This document shows, piece by piece, positions 8,409 through 16,462 of a stretch of 64,000 nt of DNA. The stretch's first letter is position 1, and each line of letters opens with the position of its first letter. Under the pieces are notes generated by a model. The model ran no database searches. It was not told where the DNA came from and saw nothing but the letters and a program-made list of their open reading frames with translations. The stretch comes from Phycisphaeraceae bacterium (GTDB lineage: Bacteria > Planctomycetota > Phycisphaerae > Phycisphaerales > Phycisphaeraceae), in contig JADZCD010000018.1 in NCBI GenBank assembly GCA_020851735.1, positions 41,161 through 105,160 on the forward strand, given 5' to 3'. Both the position numbers and the translations under genes were made by a program.

Positions 8409-9281
8409 TTACCTTGAGCTTCGCTGGGCTTCCACAGGCACCAGCACCACCACACGACTTAGATATTCCAGGTTCACGCGGGGCTTGACCACCACGCGCT
8501 TGAAATTGAGCGGATCGTCGTCGCCGGTGATCTTGATCACCTGGCCAATCACCAGCCCCCAGGCTTCCTGCGGCCAAGCCCCGCCGCTCAGGTGAGCCAG
8601 ATCGCCCACTTCGACCTGCCGCTGATGCTCCGTGCTCAGCCAGAACGCCCCTTGCCCGCCGTCTTCCTTCGGGTCGTACCGCAACAGGCCCACCAGCTCG
8701 CGCTTGGGCTCGGCGGTCGGCGGTACGATCCGCGCCTCGAGCATCGTCCCTTCCGAGGAGATCAATCCCACCGAGGCGGTCATCGTCCCCGCGTCCACCA
8801 CGCGGCCGACCAGATTCACCCCGTCGGTTACCACCAGGTCTTTGACGACCCCGTCTCCCGCGCCCCGGTTGATCGTCAGCACCACGCTGCCGGATCTTCC
8901 CGACCACGAGGTGACCCGGGCGGACATTAAATCCACGGCCTCCATGTGCACCGTGCCCGCCTGGGCCATGCGTGCCAGACGCTCGTATTGCGCGATGGTC
9001 TCCCGTGCCTCGGCCAGCTCGGTTTCCAGCTGCCGGATGCGCCGCAGTTCCTCCACCCGGTTGTCGGCCACCTCCAGCGTCAGTTCCGTGTCCCGACCGC
9101 CGCGCAGCGCCAGCGCCAGACTGTGCAGGGGATCGGTGATCGGCGTGATGGCGATGTCTTTTAAATGCCGAAATCGGCTCCACAATACGTGCCCCACCGG
9201 GTCGGGCAGAAAGCTGCCGGCCAGCAGCAAAGCCGCCATGCCCCCCAGGACGCGCCGTTGTGTGAGCATGCGATCATTCAT
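8409..9281 (-). CDS. mreC: Rod shape-determining protein MreC
   Basis: MreC is a bitopic inner-membrane protein whose periplasmic domain organises the elongation machinery and activates PBP2-RodA. The 290-residue product has an N-terminal membrane helix (about residues 8-28), a coiled coil around 62-100 (EVADNRVEELRRIRQLETEL), and the paired beta-barrel domain. The latter contains V-T-S-W-S-G-R-S-G-S, INRGAGDGVVKDLVV and GVNLVGRVVDAG, the conserved core of MreC. AAGGAA lies about 12 bases before the ATG. Between this gene and mreB there are 180 bases holding a terminator-like hairpin and a microrepeat cluster, so mreCD may be expressed apart from mreB. Confidence 0.93.
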   Translation of the reverse strand: MNDRMLTQRRVLGGMAALLLAGSFLPDPVGHVLWSRFRHLKDIAITPITDPLHSLALALRGGRDTELTLEVADNRVEELRRIRQLETELAEARETIAQYERLARMAQAGTVHMEAVDLMSARVTSWSGRSGSVVLTINRGAGDGVVKDLVVTDGVNLVGRVVDAGTMTASVGLISSEGTMLEARIVPPTAEPKRELVGLLRYDPKEDGGQGAFWLSTEHQRQVEVGDLAHLSGGAWPQEAWGLVIGQVIKITGDDDPLNFKRVVVKPRVNLEYLSRVVVLVPVEAQRSSR

Positions 9282-9324
9282 GAACCAGCTGATTCCTTCA
9301 CCCTAAGTGTAACCTCACCCCCTC

Positions 9325-9380
9325 GCCCCCGGAAGCTCCCCCGGCCGCCGGAAGTGGTTTCCGCGGAAGTTCGGGGGGAT
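9325..9380. repeat. GGAAG/GGGGG microrepeat cluster between mreB and mreC
   Basis: Short units of the CCCCCGGAAGC / GGAAGT type, on both strands, occupy most of the mreB-mreC gap beside the terminator. The cluster belongs to the same dispersed family found in at least nine places in the window. Confidence 0.6.
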
Positions 9381-9395
9381 GTTCGTGGCCTTTCC

Positions 9396-9430
9396 AAACA
9401 AAAAACCCAGGCATTTTTCCTGGGTTCAAG
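9396..9430 (-). terminator. Intrinsic terminator downstream of mreB
   Basis: On the minus strand, AACCCAGG and CCTGGGTT pair around an A-rich loop and are followed by a T-rich run (TTTTTTGTTTGG). This is a standard rho-independent design, placed 32 bases after the mreB stop. It would end or attenuate mreB transcripts before mreC. Confidence 0.75.
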
Positions 9431-9461
9431 ATTGTTTGTCAGATGATGCCCCGGGTTCCCC

Positions 9462-10514
9462 TTACAGGGCGTCCAAGTCGCTTTCCATCGTCTTTTTCCA
9501 CTCTTCGAGGTGTTCCAGATAGATGGCTGTGCCCCGGGCCACGCAGGTCAAGGGGTCGTCGGCAATGCGGACGTCCAGACCCGTGGCATCGTGAATCACC
9601 TGGGCGATCCCGCGTAACAGAGCGCCGCCGCCGGCCAGGCAGATGCCGTTTTCCACAAGGTCCGCGGCCAGCTCCGGCTCCAGGCGCTCGAGCGTCCGCG
9701 TCACGGTTTCGATGATCGCGTTCAAGGGTTCCTGCAGGGCACTGCTGATTTCGTCCGAGGTCACCACCGTCTTGCGCGGCAGGCCAGAGATCATGTCCCG
9801 CCCGCGTACTTCCATCGTCCGGGCGTTGCCGTCCGGCACGGCGGTGCCGATTTCGATCTTAATCCGCTCGGCGGTCTGCTCGCCGATCAGGAGGTTGTAG
9901 GCCTTTTTCATGTGGTTGATGATCGCTTCGTCCAGGTCGTCGCCGGCCACGCGCACCGATTCGCACTGGGCGATGTCGGCCAGACTCATCACGGCCACTT
10001 CCGTGGTGCCGCCCCCGATGTCCACGATCATCGAGGCTGTGGCTTCGACGATCGGCAGGTTAGCGCCGATGCCGGCGGCCAACGGCTCTTCCACCAGGTA
10101 CACCCGCCGCGCCCCGGCCCGCTCGGCCGAGTCGAGCACCGCGCGCTTTTCCACCGCGGTAATACCGCTGGGCACGGCGATCACCACCCGCGGACGCGGG
10201 AACGGCCGCCGACCGTTGACCTTGCGGATAAAGTACGAGAGCATCGCTTCGGTAATTTCAAAGTCGCTGATCACCCCGTCCTTGAGCGGCCGAATCGCCG
10301 TGATGCTGCCGGGCGTTTTGCCCAGCATCTCCTTGGCCACCCAGCCCACCGCGTTGCCGTTGTTGATGACCTTGTTCGTGCCTTTCTGCACCGCGACCAC
10401 GCTCGGCTCATTAAGCACGATACCTTCCCCGCGCACGCATACGAGCGTGTTGCAGGTTCCCAGGTCGATCCCCATGTCCACACTGAACCAGCTTAGGATG
10501 TTGTCAAGAAACAA
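9462..10514 (-). CDS. mreB: Rod shape-determining protein MreB
   Basis: MreB is the bacterial actin homologue. It polymerises under the inner membrane and positions the elongasome. The 350-residue product is the normal length and carries the phosphate-1 motif D-L-G-T-C-N-T-L (residues about 17-24), the VLNEPSVVA segment, phosphate-2 D-I-G-G-G-T-T-E-V-A near 165, and the adenosine motif CLAGGGALLRG. The open reading frame can only begin at a TTG codon (10514) or at the internal Met before GIDLGTC. The TTG start is preferred because it includes the short amphipathic N-terminus (FLDNILSWFS) that MreB proteins use to bind membrane. An AGGGG stretch lies upstream of it. Confidence 0.96.
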   Translation of the reverse strand: MFLDNILSWFSVDMGIDLGTCNTLVCVRGEGIVLNEPSVVAVQKGTNKVINNGNAVGWVAKEMLGKTPGSITAIRPLKDGVISDFEITEAMLSYFIRKVNGRRPFPRPRVVIAVPSGITAVEKRAVLDSAERAGARRVYLVEEPLAAGIGANLPIVEATASMIVDIGGGTTEVAVMSLADIAQCESVRVAGDDLDEAIINHMKKAYNLLIGEQTAERIKIEIGTAVPDGNARTMEVRGRDMISGLPRKTVVTSDEISSALQEPLNAIIETVTRTLERLEPELAADLVENGICLAGGGALLRGIAQVIHDATGLDVRIADDPLTCVARGTAIYLEHLEEWKKTMESDLDAL

Positions 10515-10867
10515 CGGCCATGGCCCCTTTAGTAGTCACTCGGCTGCCGATCGGGCACTTTTTCGGGTGCATCTATCCGCACCCCGCCCAGCCAATCGCG
10601 GCGGATCGGGAGCCATAACCCTGGCTCGCACATTTACCGATCTTACCACCAAATCGACCAGATGGCCTTTCCCCATTGAATCCCCCCCCCGGAAGTTGCC
10701 CCCTTAACTATCCCCCGGAAGTTCCCCCGGAAGTTCTGCCTCACCCTGCAGGCTGGCCAAGGGAGCCAAGCCGTGCCATTGGCTGGACATCCAGGTGGCT
10801 GCAGCATCACCGCGTCCCCCCAAAAGGGGGATCGTTGGTCGTGTCATGTGCAAAAGTCAGATGACCG
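10515..10867. other. Gene-free 353-base region upstream of mreB
   Basis: This region should hold the mreB promoter on the minus strand, but I cannot point to clear hexamers. It contains a strong GGAAG/CCCCC microrepeat cluster at about 10681-10736, with three near-identical CCCCCGGAAGTT units. No reading frame with coding character is present. Confidence 0.5.
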
Positions 10868-11083
10868 CTATTCCAAAGAATGAATCCAACCAGCCGACGG
10901 AATCACCGCGAAGGGATTGGATCCCCCCGTCATCTTGGCGTTCTTGACTCCCACGTAGACCACCGCCACCAAGAGCGCCACGACCGCCACGGCTGCCAGC
11001 ACGGTGTAAATGTCGCCGCCGCTGGAGGCTGTCATCCGCCGTCCCGGTGTGCCCGGCCGTCCTGTGCCGCCTGCCTGGGTCAT
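10868..11083 (-). CDS. Small single-pass membrane protein
   Basis: This 71-residue protein has a Gly/Thr/Arg-rich N-terminus, one hydrophobic helix (about residues 25-46) and a short C-terminal part. I do not recognise its family. It starts at an ATG with GGGAG about 9 bases upstream. It lies 52 bases downstream of the coiled-coil membrane protein gene on the same strand, so the two are probably cotranscribed. The longer frame that extends upstream overlaps the end of that gene and is unlikely to be used. Confidence 0.55.
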   Translation of the reverse strand: MTQAGGTGRPGTPGRRMTASSGGDIYTVLAAVAVVALLVAVVYVGVKNAKMTGGSNPFAVIPSAGWIHSLE

Positions 11084-11135
11084 AGACCAAACTCCCAAAA
11101 TAAGTCCCTGGCTGTCCGCAACTCCACGATCCCGA

Positions 11136-12011
11136 TCACAGCCCGCCCGTCCGTACGGCGTCGCCGTTGGCGATCGCGCCCTGCTGCAGAACGACACGAC
11201 CCACGCTCGAATCCTCATCCACCAGCGTGATGACCAGCGTCCCTAGGAACTGGTCCCCGCGGTAGACGATGAATTTCATGTTCTCGGCCACCTGATCCTT
11301 TTTGCCGATGTTCAGCTGGGCGAAGGTCTCGCCGGCCACCGCCTCGATCTTCTGCACCTGCCCGTGGATCGCCACCTCGGGCACATAGGGTGCCGCGGCC
11401 GAGGTCTTGGCCATCATCTGGTCGCGAATGTCCTGGGGCAGCTTGGTAATGCGATTCTCATAGTCCCGCAGGGTCTCTTCCCGGGCGGCTAAGTCTTCGC
11501 GCAGCCGGCGGATGGACACGCTGGCGGTCTGGAACTGGCTGGTCAGCTCGTTGACCTGATCGGTGGCTTCCACGAGCTTCAGCTCCAGCTCGACCATCTT
11601 GTCGCGGCGTTCGGTCAATTCGCCGCGCATGGCGTCGAGCATCTTGGAGAGTTGGTCGTTGGCGGCCGCCAGGCGGGATTGGTCCGCCTTGGTCTGGGCC
11701 AGTTCGCCGATGCGGCTTTCGTTCTCGCCGCGGGCCTGGGCCAGCTGGGTCTGCAGCAGATTGATCTGCGTGGTCTTGGCGTTGGCTTCCGCCTGGTAAC
11801 GGGCCACCAGCTCGTTGTCGTTTTCCTCGGCAGCCGTGGCGCGGGATTCCGCCACCCGGGCGCTGGCCTCGGCGGCGGAACGCTGGGCGCGTTCCTGCTC
11901 GTATTTGCTCTTGTATTGCTCCTGGTTGGCCACGAAGGGCACGACCAGAGCTACCAGAACTACTGATAGAACCGTTACCAAAACCACGAGGACTTTGGTC
12001 AAAACGCTCAA
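11136..12011 (-). CDS. Membrane-anchored coiled-coil protein
   Basis: The 291-residue product has an N-terminal membrane helix (about residues 5-27), then a long charged heptad region (about 30-195) rich in Glu, Gln, Ala and Arg, which predicts an extended coiled coil. A compact C-terminal domain (about 205-291) carries a beta-rich pattern with V-H/Q-G-Q-V-Q-K-I and a later VGRVVLQQGAIANGD. That C-terminal pattern recalls small beta-barrel domains seen in envelope proteins, but I do not recognise a named family. The topology places the coil on one side of the inner membrane, most likely the periplasm. AAGGAG-type sequence (GGTTCCCTT on the plus strand) precedes the start. Its neighbours, mreB and Lnt, suggest an envelope role by position only. 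Confidence 0.6.
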   Translation of the reverse strand: MSVLTKVLVVLVTVLSVVLVALVVPFVANQEQYKSKYEQERAQRSAAEASARVAESRATAAEENDNELVARYQAEANAKTTQINLLQTQLAQARGENESRIGELAQTKADQSRLAAANDQLSKMLDAMRGELTERRDKMVELELKLVEATDQVNELTSQFQTASVSIRRLREDLAAREETLRDYENRITKLPQDIRDQMMAKTSAAAPYVPEVAIHGQVQKIEAVAGETFAQLNIGKKDQVAENMKFIVYRGDQFLGTLVITLVDEDSSVGRVVLQQGAIANGDAVRTGGL

Positions 12012-12101
12012 GGGAACCTCCTTGGCAACGCTTAAGGGTCCGTCGGCCGCTTACTAGGCCCTTTTGGGCCGATCAAGGACGCAAGCAGGTGGGGATTAAA
12101 G

Positions 12102-12130
12102 GATTAACCCCTGCCGGCCTTTTTGTCAAA
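12102..12130 (-). promoter_or_regulatory. Possible promoter for the coiled-coil protein gene
   Basis: On the minus strand a perfect TTGACA (12130-12125) is followed after 17 bases by TTAATC, a weak match to the -10 hexamer. It lies about 90 bases before the coiled-coil gene start. The spacing is right, but the -10 is poor. Confidence 0.3.
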
Positions 12131-12218
12131 CACAATTCACTCTTCACAATCACGCCTGAGCACTTTTTATCACCCCGAAAGTGTACTTTTTTTGGGCCGC
12201 CCCAGGGGGCAGGATGGT

Positions 12219-13253
12219 CTATTCCTTGATAATTCGCAGGATCGAAGCCGCGGCCGCCAGGCGGACCGGCTGTTCGGCGTCCGCCAGCAGGGTCGCCAGG
12301 GCCTGGGCGGTCCGCAAGTGCGGGAAATAGCCCATCTCGATAGCCGCCTGGGCCCGAACCATCGGCAGGGGCATGGCGGCGCATTGGATGAGGATTTCCA
12401 GGCCCGCGCCGCTGCCCATTTTGGCCAGGGCCCCGGCGGCGGCCAGTTGCTGTTCCACCGGCGGATCAGCGAGCATGTCCTCGATGGCCGGCTGCATCTT
12501 AAAGTCCCGCAGGTCGCCCATCATCTTCACGGCCAGCACCCGGGCCTCGCCCATGGTCGAATACGCCCCGGACCGGATCGCATTCATGTTCGACTGGTCG
12601 CCTAAGCGGGCGATGGCTTCGGCGAATTGCAGCCGGACGGCTGCCTCCCGGGCGGGGTTGCTGCCGGGAATGGTCATTTTGACCTTGGCGTAGAGCATCG
12701 GAATGGCGCTGCGTTCGCCCAGCAGACCCAGCAGCATGGCGGCGTTGCCCCGGACCGTGGGGTCCGGGTGGCCGAGCATGTTGCCCAGCGGGGTGATGTC
12801 CACGGTTTCCCCGCAGCGGGCCATGGCGAAGATCGCCGCGGCCCGCACCGATTCGGATTTATCGCCCAGCAGCCGCTTGGCGGCCGGCGCCAGTTCCGTG
12901 AGCTTTAAGCGTCCGATCATCGCCACCGCGGAAAAGCGCACGACTTCGTGCGGATCGTCCATCGCCAGCTGGATCATCGGCACCACGCGGTCCCCGGCGT
13001 TCTCGGCGGCTTCGATGGCGTTGGCCCGCAGGAAAGCATCCGGGCTGCGCGAGCAATCCAATACCGTCTGGACAGCTTGTTCCCGCAACGGGGCCAGGGC
13101 CGCCCGGGCGGTGGGGGGATCAGCTAAGACTTGGGGCTTTTCCACTGGGCGCGGTTTGACGCAGCCGGTCAGCAGGATCAGCAGCACCGCTGCAACCGCC
13201 TTCGTAAGCCGCCGTCTGTCTGGTTGGTTGTTCGGCCGCACGATCATCGTCAT
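12219..13253 (-). CDS. HEAT-repeat lipoprotein
   Basis: The 344-residue product begins with a basic segment and a hydrophobic run ending in the lipobox L-L-T-G-Cys31, so it is predicted to be a membrane-anchored lipoprotein. The mature part is a series of about six or seven alpha-helical hairpins with the HEAT/PBS-lyase signature, such as D-P-x-x-x-V-R-x-x-A-A/V repeated with roughly 35-residue spacing. Such solenoids bind proteins and have no catalytic role. Its ATG overlaps the stop of lnt as ATGA, so it is translated with the enzyme that would acylate lipoproteins like itself. The partner it binds is unknown. Confidence 0.8.
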   Translation of the reverse strand: MTMIVRPNNQPDRRRLTKAVAAVLLILLTGCVKPRPVEKPQVLADPPTARAALAPLREQAVQTVLDCSRSPDAFLRANAIEAAENAGDRVVPMIQLAMDDPHEVVRFSAVAMIGRLKLTELAPAAKRLLGDKSESVRAAAIFAMARCGETVDITPLGNMLGHPDPTVRGNAAMLLGLLGERSAIPMLYAKVKMTIPGSNPAREAAVRLQFAEAIARLGDQSNMNAIRSGAYSTMGEARVLAVKMMGDLRDFKMQPAIEDMLADPPVEQQLAAAGALAKMGSGAGLEILIQCAAMPLPMVRAQAAIEMGYFPHLRTAQALATLLADAEQPVRLAAAASILRIIKE

Positions 13254-15127
13254 ACCTTGCTCCTGGTTATCGCCACGCGCTCACGCCGACCATCATGCCG
13301 CACCGCGCCCCAAATCGCCAGCAGCCCCGTCACCACCGCCAGCCCCCAGGCCGGGCCGTCGCCCACGAGGCCGTAAACGCTCTGCCGTTTGTCCGTCACG
13401 ACGTCGCCGGCGGCAAAGCCATCCACTAATTGCCTGCGGCCCTGATTCTCGACCACCCACTGCACCTTGCCGCTGGAATCGATCAGGCCGCTCACGCCCG
13501 CGTTCACGCTCCGCACCATCGGCACGCGGTTTTCCACACACCGAAACACCGCGATCTGAAAATGCTGGGGGCGCTGCCCATAGCCCGAATACCAACCATC
13601 ATTGGTCAGATTCACCAGGAGATCCGCCCGCTTGCCTCCGCCCTGCCCGTAAACCATCTGTCGGCAGTCGCGCCCCACGACGTCCTCAAAACAGATCGGC
13701 GTGGCCATGCGAATCCTCGCCCGGTTGGCGCCCGCCGCGGCCAAGGGGAAAACCGTCGTCCGCTTTCCCGCCTGGATCGAATAGTCAAAGTCATAGGGCG
13801 AGAGGTAATGCAGAAACCAGTCTTTTAGCCACGGCGCACTCTCAATCCACGGCATGTACTCCCCAAACGGCACCCGGTGCACCTTGTCATATCGCTCTTC
13901 CTCCCCCCCCAGAAGAAGTCCCCCCGGAAGTGTCCCCCCCGGAACCCCCGGAGACCCCGGAACCCCCGCCCCCGGAAGCACCCCATCGGCTGTGCCGCGC
14001 CCGCGGATCAGAAGGGCTGAGTTGTAGCGCTCGGTGGCTTCAAAGGCCCATCCCTTTCCGTCGTCGACCGCGTGCCAGCTGGTCCGGGCCGGCGTTCCGA
14101 TTAATAAGTCCAAGTGATTCTCTTCCGCCAACGTCGCCAGTTGGGCAAAATAGTCACCCCAATCCAAGCCCAGCTGCCGGGCCACCGCGCGTGATTCGGC
14201 GTTAATCGGCCGGGGTACCGTTGTCTCCGGCCAGACGATCAAGTCGGGCTTCGGCTCAGCCAGGGCAGCCTGATGCGTCAATTCCACCACCCGCACCCAA
14301 TCGGCGGCGTCCTGGGCGTCGGTGCGATTGATCTTGTTGTTCTGGGGCACGTTGGTCTGCACGACCGCCACCCGCAGGCGCGGGCCGGCCCACGCCTGGG
14401 CCTGCATCAAGCGAAATTGGCCGTAGCCCCACGATCCGCCTAAACAGACGGCCGCTATCACCACGGCCGCGACCGTGCGCCGCCGCCAGCGCCACGGGCC
14501 GATCGCCCGCCGCACGCTGCCGGCCGTCCACAGATCCACGCCCAGGCCGCTGACCATCGCGGCCAGGAAACTAACGCCCCATTCGCCGGCAAAGTCCGCC
14601 ACCTGCATCAATCGGCCCGCCCCTTGCTCCGGGCGGAAGGGCGCTAAGGCATGCCCAAGCAAAAACCAGCTGAATCCGCCGGCCACGATGTGGCTGCGGA
14701 TCAGCTCCATGCTCACCCAGGCCATCGGCAGACTCAGCACCGCCGCCACGCCCAGGCCGCGGTGCAGATATCGAAAAACCAGCAAGGACAGCGGCAGATA
14801 CAACGCCAGATAGATGCTCAAACCAACGTACCCCGGCCCGGTCACCGGGATCAGCCAGCTCAACATCGCCAGCCACCAGACCAAGCCCACAAGGTAGCTG
14901 ACCCACAGCAGCGTTCTGATCGACGCGCTGCGGGCGGCCGCCACGCCGGCCGGCAGCAACGCCACCAAGCTCAACAGCCACCAGCCCATTTGCGGATAGC
15001 ACAAAGACCAGAGCAACCCGCTGGCCCCGACCCGCCAGAGGTGCCAGCCCGCCAGACGCCTTACGGTTCCACCCGCCCCTCCCCGCCGCACGGGCATGTT
15101 CCGCCGCTTAGCCATGCTTTCCAGCAT
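13250..15127 (-). CDS. lnt: Apolipoprotein N-acyltransferase
   Basis: Lnt is an inner-membrane enzyme that adds the third acyl chain to the lipid-modified Cys of lipoproteins, the step before Lol sorting. The 625-residue protein has about eight N-terminal membrane helices and a periplasmic nitrilase domain. The triad appears as Glu at about 301 (VWPETTVP), Lys at about 415 (YDKVHRVPFGEYMPW) and Cys at about 478 (ATPICFED). It is longer than usual, partly because residues about 382-408 are a Gly/Pro/Val-rich insert encoded by the GGAAG/CCCCC microrepeat, lying in a loop between the catalytic Glu and Lys. A second start at Met5 is possible. The HEAT lipoprotein gene overlaps its stop. Confidence 0.93.
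   Translation of the reverse strand: MLESMAKRRNMPVRRGGAGGTVRRLAGWHLWRVGASGLLWSLCYPQMGWWLLSLVALLPAGVAAARSASIRTLLWVSYLVGLVWWLAMLSWLIPVTGPGYVGLSIYLALYLPLSLLVFRYLHRGLGVAAVLSLPMAWVSMELIRSHIVAGGFSWFLLGHALAPFRPEQGAGRLMQVADFAGEWGVSFLAAMVSGLGVDLWTAGSVRRAIGPWRWRRRTVAAVVIAAVCLGGSWGYGQFRLMQAQAWAGPRLRVAVVQTNVPQNNKINRTDAQDAADWVRVVELTHQAALAEPKPDLIVWPETTVPRPINAESRAVARQLGLDWGDYFAQLATLAEENHLDLLIGTPARTSWHAVDDGKGWAFEATERYNSALLIRGRGTADGVLPGAGVPGSPGVPGGTLPGGLLLGGEEERYDKVHRVPFGEYMPWIESAPWLKDWFLHYLSPYDFDYSIQAGKRTTVFPLAAAGANRARIRMATPICFEDVVGRDCRQMVYGQGGGKRADLLVNLTNDGWYSGYGQRPQHFQIAVFRCVENRVPMVRSVNAGVSGLIDSSGKVQWVVENQGRRQLVDGFAAGDVVTDKRQSVYGLVGDGPAWGLAVVTGLLAIWGAVRHDGRRERVAITRSKV
13901..13984. repeat. GGAAG/CCCCC microrepeat inside lnt
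   Basis: Clustered CCCCCGGAAGT, CCCCCGGAACC and related units lie inside the lnt reading frame without breaking it, encoding a V-P-G-x-x-G-V-P-G-type linker. The units match those in the intergenic clusters. Confidence 0.7.
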
Positions 15128-15156
15128 AGCAATTCATTTGCCGCCCGACCCTGTAG

Positions 15157-15235
15157 CTTCCCCGGAATTCCCCCGGGAACTCCCCCGAAGACATCCGGCG
15201 CAAGGTTCAGCGGACGGGGTATTTCCGGGGGGGGA
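15157..15235. repeat. GGAAG/CCCCC microrepeat between lnt and the upstream gene
   Basis: Units such as CCCCGGAATT, CCCCCGGGAACT and TTTCCGGGGGG lie in both orientations, filling the gap between the lnt start and the end of the next minus-strand gene. Confidence 0.6.
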
Positions 15236-15239
15236 CACG

Positions 15240-16415
15240 TCAGCGCAACGCTCGAAATGATTTTTCGATAAGTACAAGGCCCGGCGTGGCGATGGCTTCG
15301 TGATCCAGTCGGCAGATCCAGCGTATCTGGATGTATTCATCGATGTTTCGCTGGCTGACGAAGATGAGGCAGCGAAATGGCTGGCCTTTGAGCAACAGTT
15401 TGGCTTCCACGCCGGAGCCGCGCATCTGGGCCCATTGGGACAGCGGGCGGATCTGTTCCCATTGGGTGGAGACTTCCTGGATAGCCTGGATGGCGTTTGA
15501 CACTTCATCGGCCGGGGCCGATTGGGGCATGGCATAGCCCATGGCCAGGAAATAGGCGTCCTGCGTGGATTCGATGGAAACTTGTTCGGGGGCATCTTCC
15601 TCGGTCGGCGGCCCTTCCAGTTGCCAGTTGCCGGGGTAGCCGAAGGTGAAGGACTGGCCGTGATAATTGGCCGGTTGCATCAGATTAGGCGGTTTACGGA
15701 ATTCGCCGATCACGCCCGCGGCGGCGGATGCCATGATGCCGCCAAGAACCACCGCAATGACCAGCGTCGGCAGGATGAAGAACCAGATCAGGGCGGCGCC
15801 GCGGCGGGCGTCAAACACCGTGCGCACGCCGCGATAGCTGGTCCAGGCTGCCCAGAACGGGAAGATGAGCATGGCCAGCAACCAGACGTGGGTGTCTTGC
15901 TGCGCGGCATGGGGACTGTCGTAGAAAAGGACTTCGCCAAAGGTCTGAAACAGTGTGGGCAGGGCAGCTACCTGGGAGGCGTATAGGTAGACTCGGCGTG
16001 CCAGCTTCCGGTCCGGCTTGGCCACGCCGGACCATCCCAGACGCACGCGATACCACCACCCGCCGATGGTGTAGTAGACCAGTCCGCCCAGAACGCCGCC
16101 CAACACAACCATACCCAGGTAACCGGCCCAATTCAGGTTGTCGAAGGATAGTTCACCCTTCATCTGTTTCATCGCCAGGCGGTCGATCACGGTGGACATG
16201 CCGTAGGTCCACGCGCAGATAGCGGTCAGGAGCGGCATGGAGTCGATGACAAAGTGCTGGAAGAATACTTTTGGGCGGAAGAACAAATACCAAAGCCACA
16301 GGGAGGCCTTGGGGGGTGGAGTGTTCTTCGTATCGAATGGAGATTGGGGTTCCGCGGGTATGACGTTTTGAAAGGCGGTCGGTTCGGAAGACATGTCCCG
16401 GTTCATGGGAGCCAT
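15240..16415 (-). CDS. Multi-pass membrane protein (YIP1-like) with soluble C-terminal domain
   Basis: This 391-residue protein has a polar N-terminus, then about five hydrophobic segments between residues 40 and 250 in the arrangement of YIP1-type membrane proteins (W-L-W-Y-L-F-F-R-P start, GGVLGGLVYYTIGGWWYR in the middle). A soluble domain of about 140 residues follows, beginning YHGQSFTFGYPGNWQ. That opening resembles small PsbP/DUF1795-like domains. I cannot assign a function. The start is uncertain: two ATGs three codons apart (16415, 16406) are both plausible. A longer upstream frame would run into the next gene and is rejected. Both the gene before and the gene after are on the same strand, with no overlap. 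Confidence 0.6.
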   Translation of the reverse strand: MAPMNRDMSSEPTAFQNVIPAEPQSPFDTKNTPPPKASLWLWYLFFRPKVFFQHFVIDSMPLLTAICAWTYGMSTVIDRLAMKQMKGELSFDNLNWAGYLGMVVLGGVLGGLVYYTIGGWWYRVRLGWSGVAKPDRKLARRVYLYASQVAALPTLFQTFGEVLFYDSPHAAQQDTHVWLLAMLIFPFWAAWTSYRGVRTVFDARRGAALIWFFILPTLVIAVVLGGIMASAAAGVIGEFRKPPNLMQPANYHGQSFTFGYPGNWQLEGPPTEEDAPEQVSIESTQDAYFLAMGYAMPQSAPADEVSNAIQAIQEVSTQWEQIRPLSQWAQMRGSGVEAKLLLKGQPFRCLIFVSQRNIDEYIQIRWICRLDHEAIATPGLVLIEKSFRALR

Positions 16416-16462
16416 TATGTTTTCGTCTGCCCATAATGCAAGTATGAGGCGGCCTGGCTGAA

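Noticed and set aside
12703..14205. 500-codon plus-strand frame opposite the HEAT lipoprotein and lnt
   Set aside because: Ser/Pro/Arg-rich shadow of the real minus-strand genes, including the microrepeat; no ribosome site or domain.
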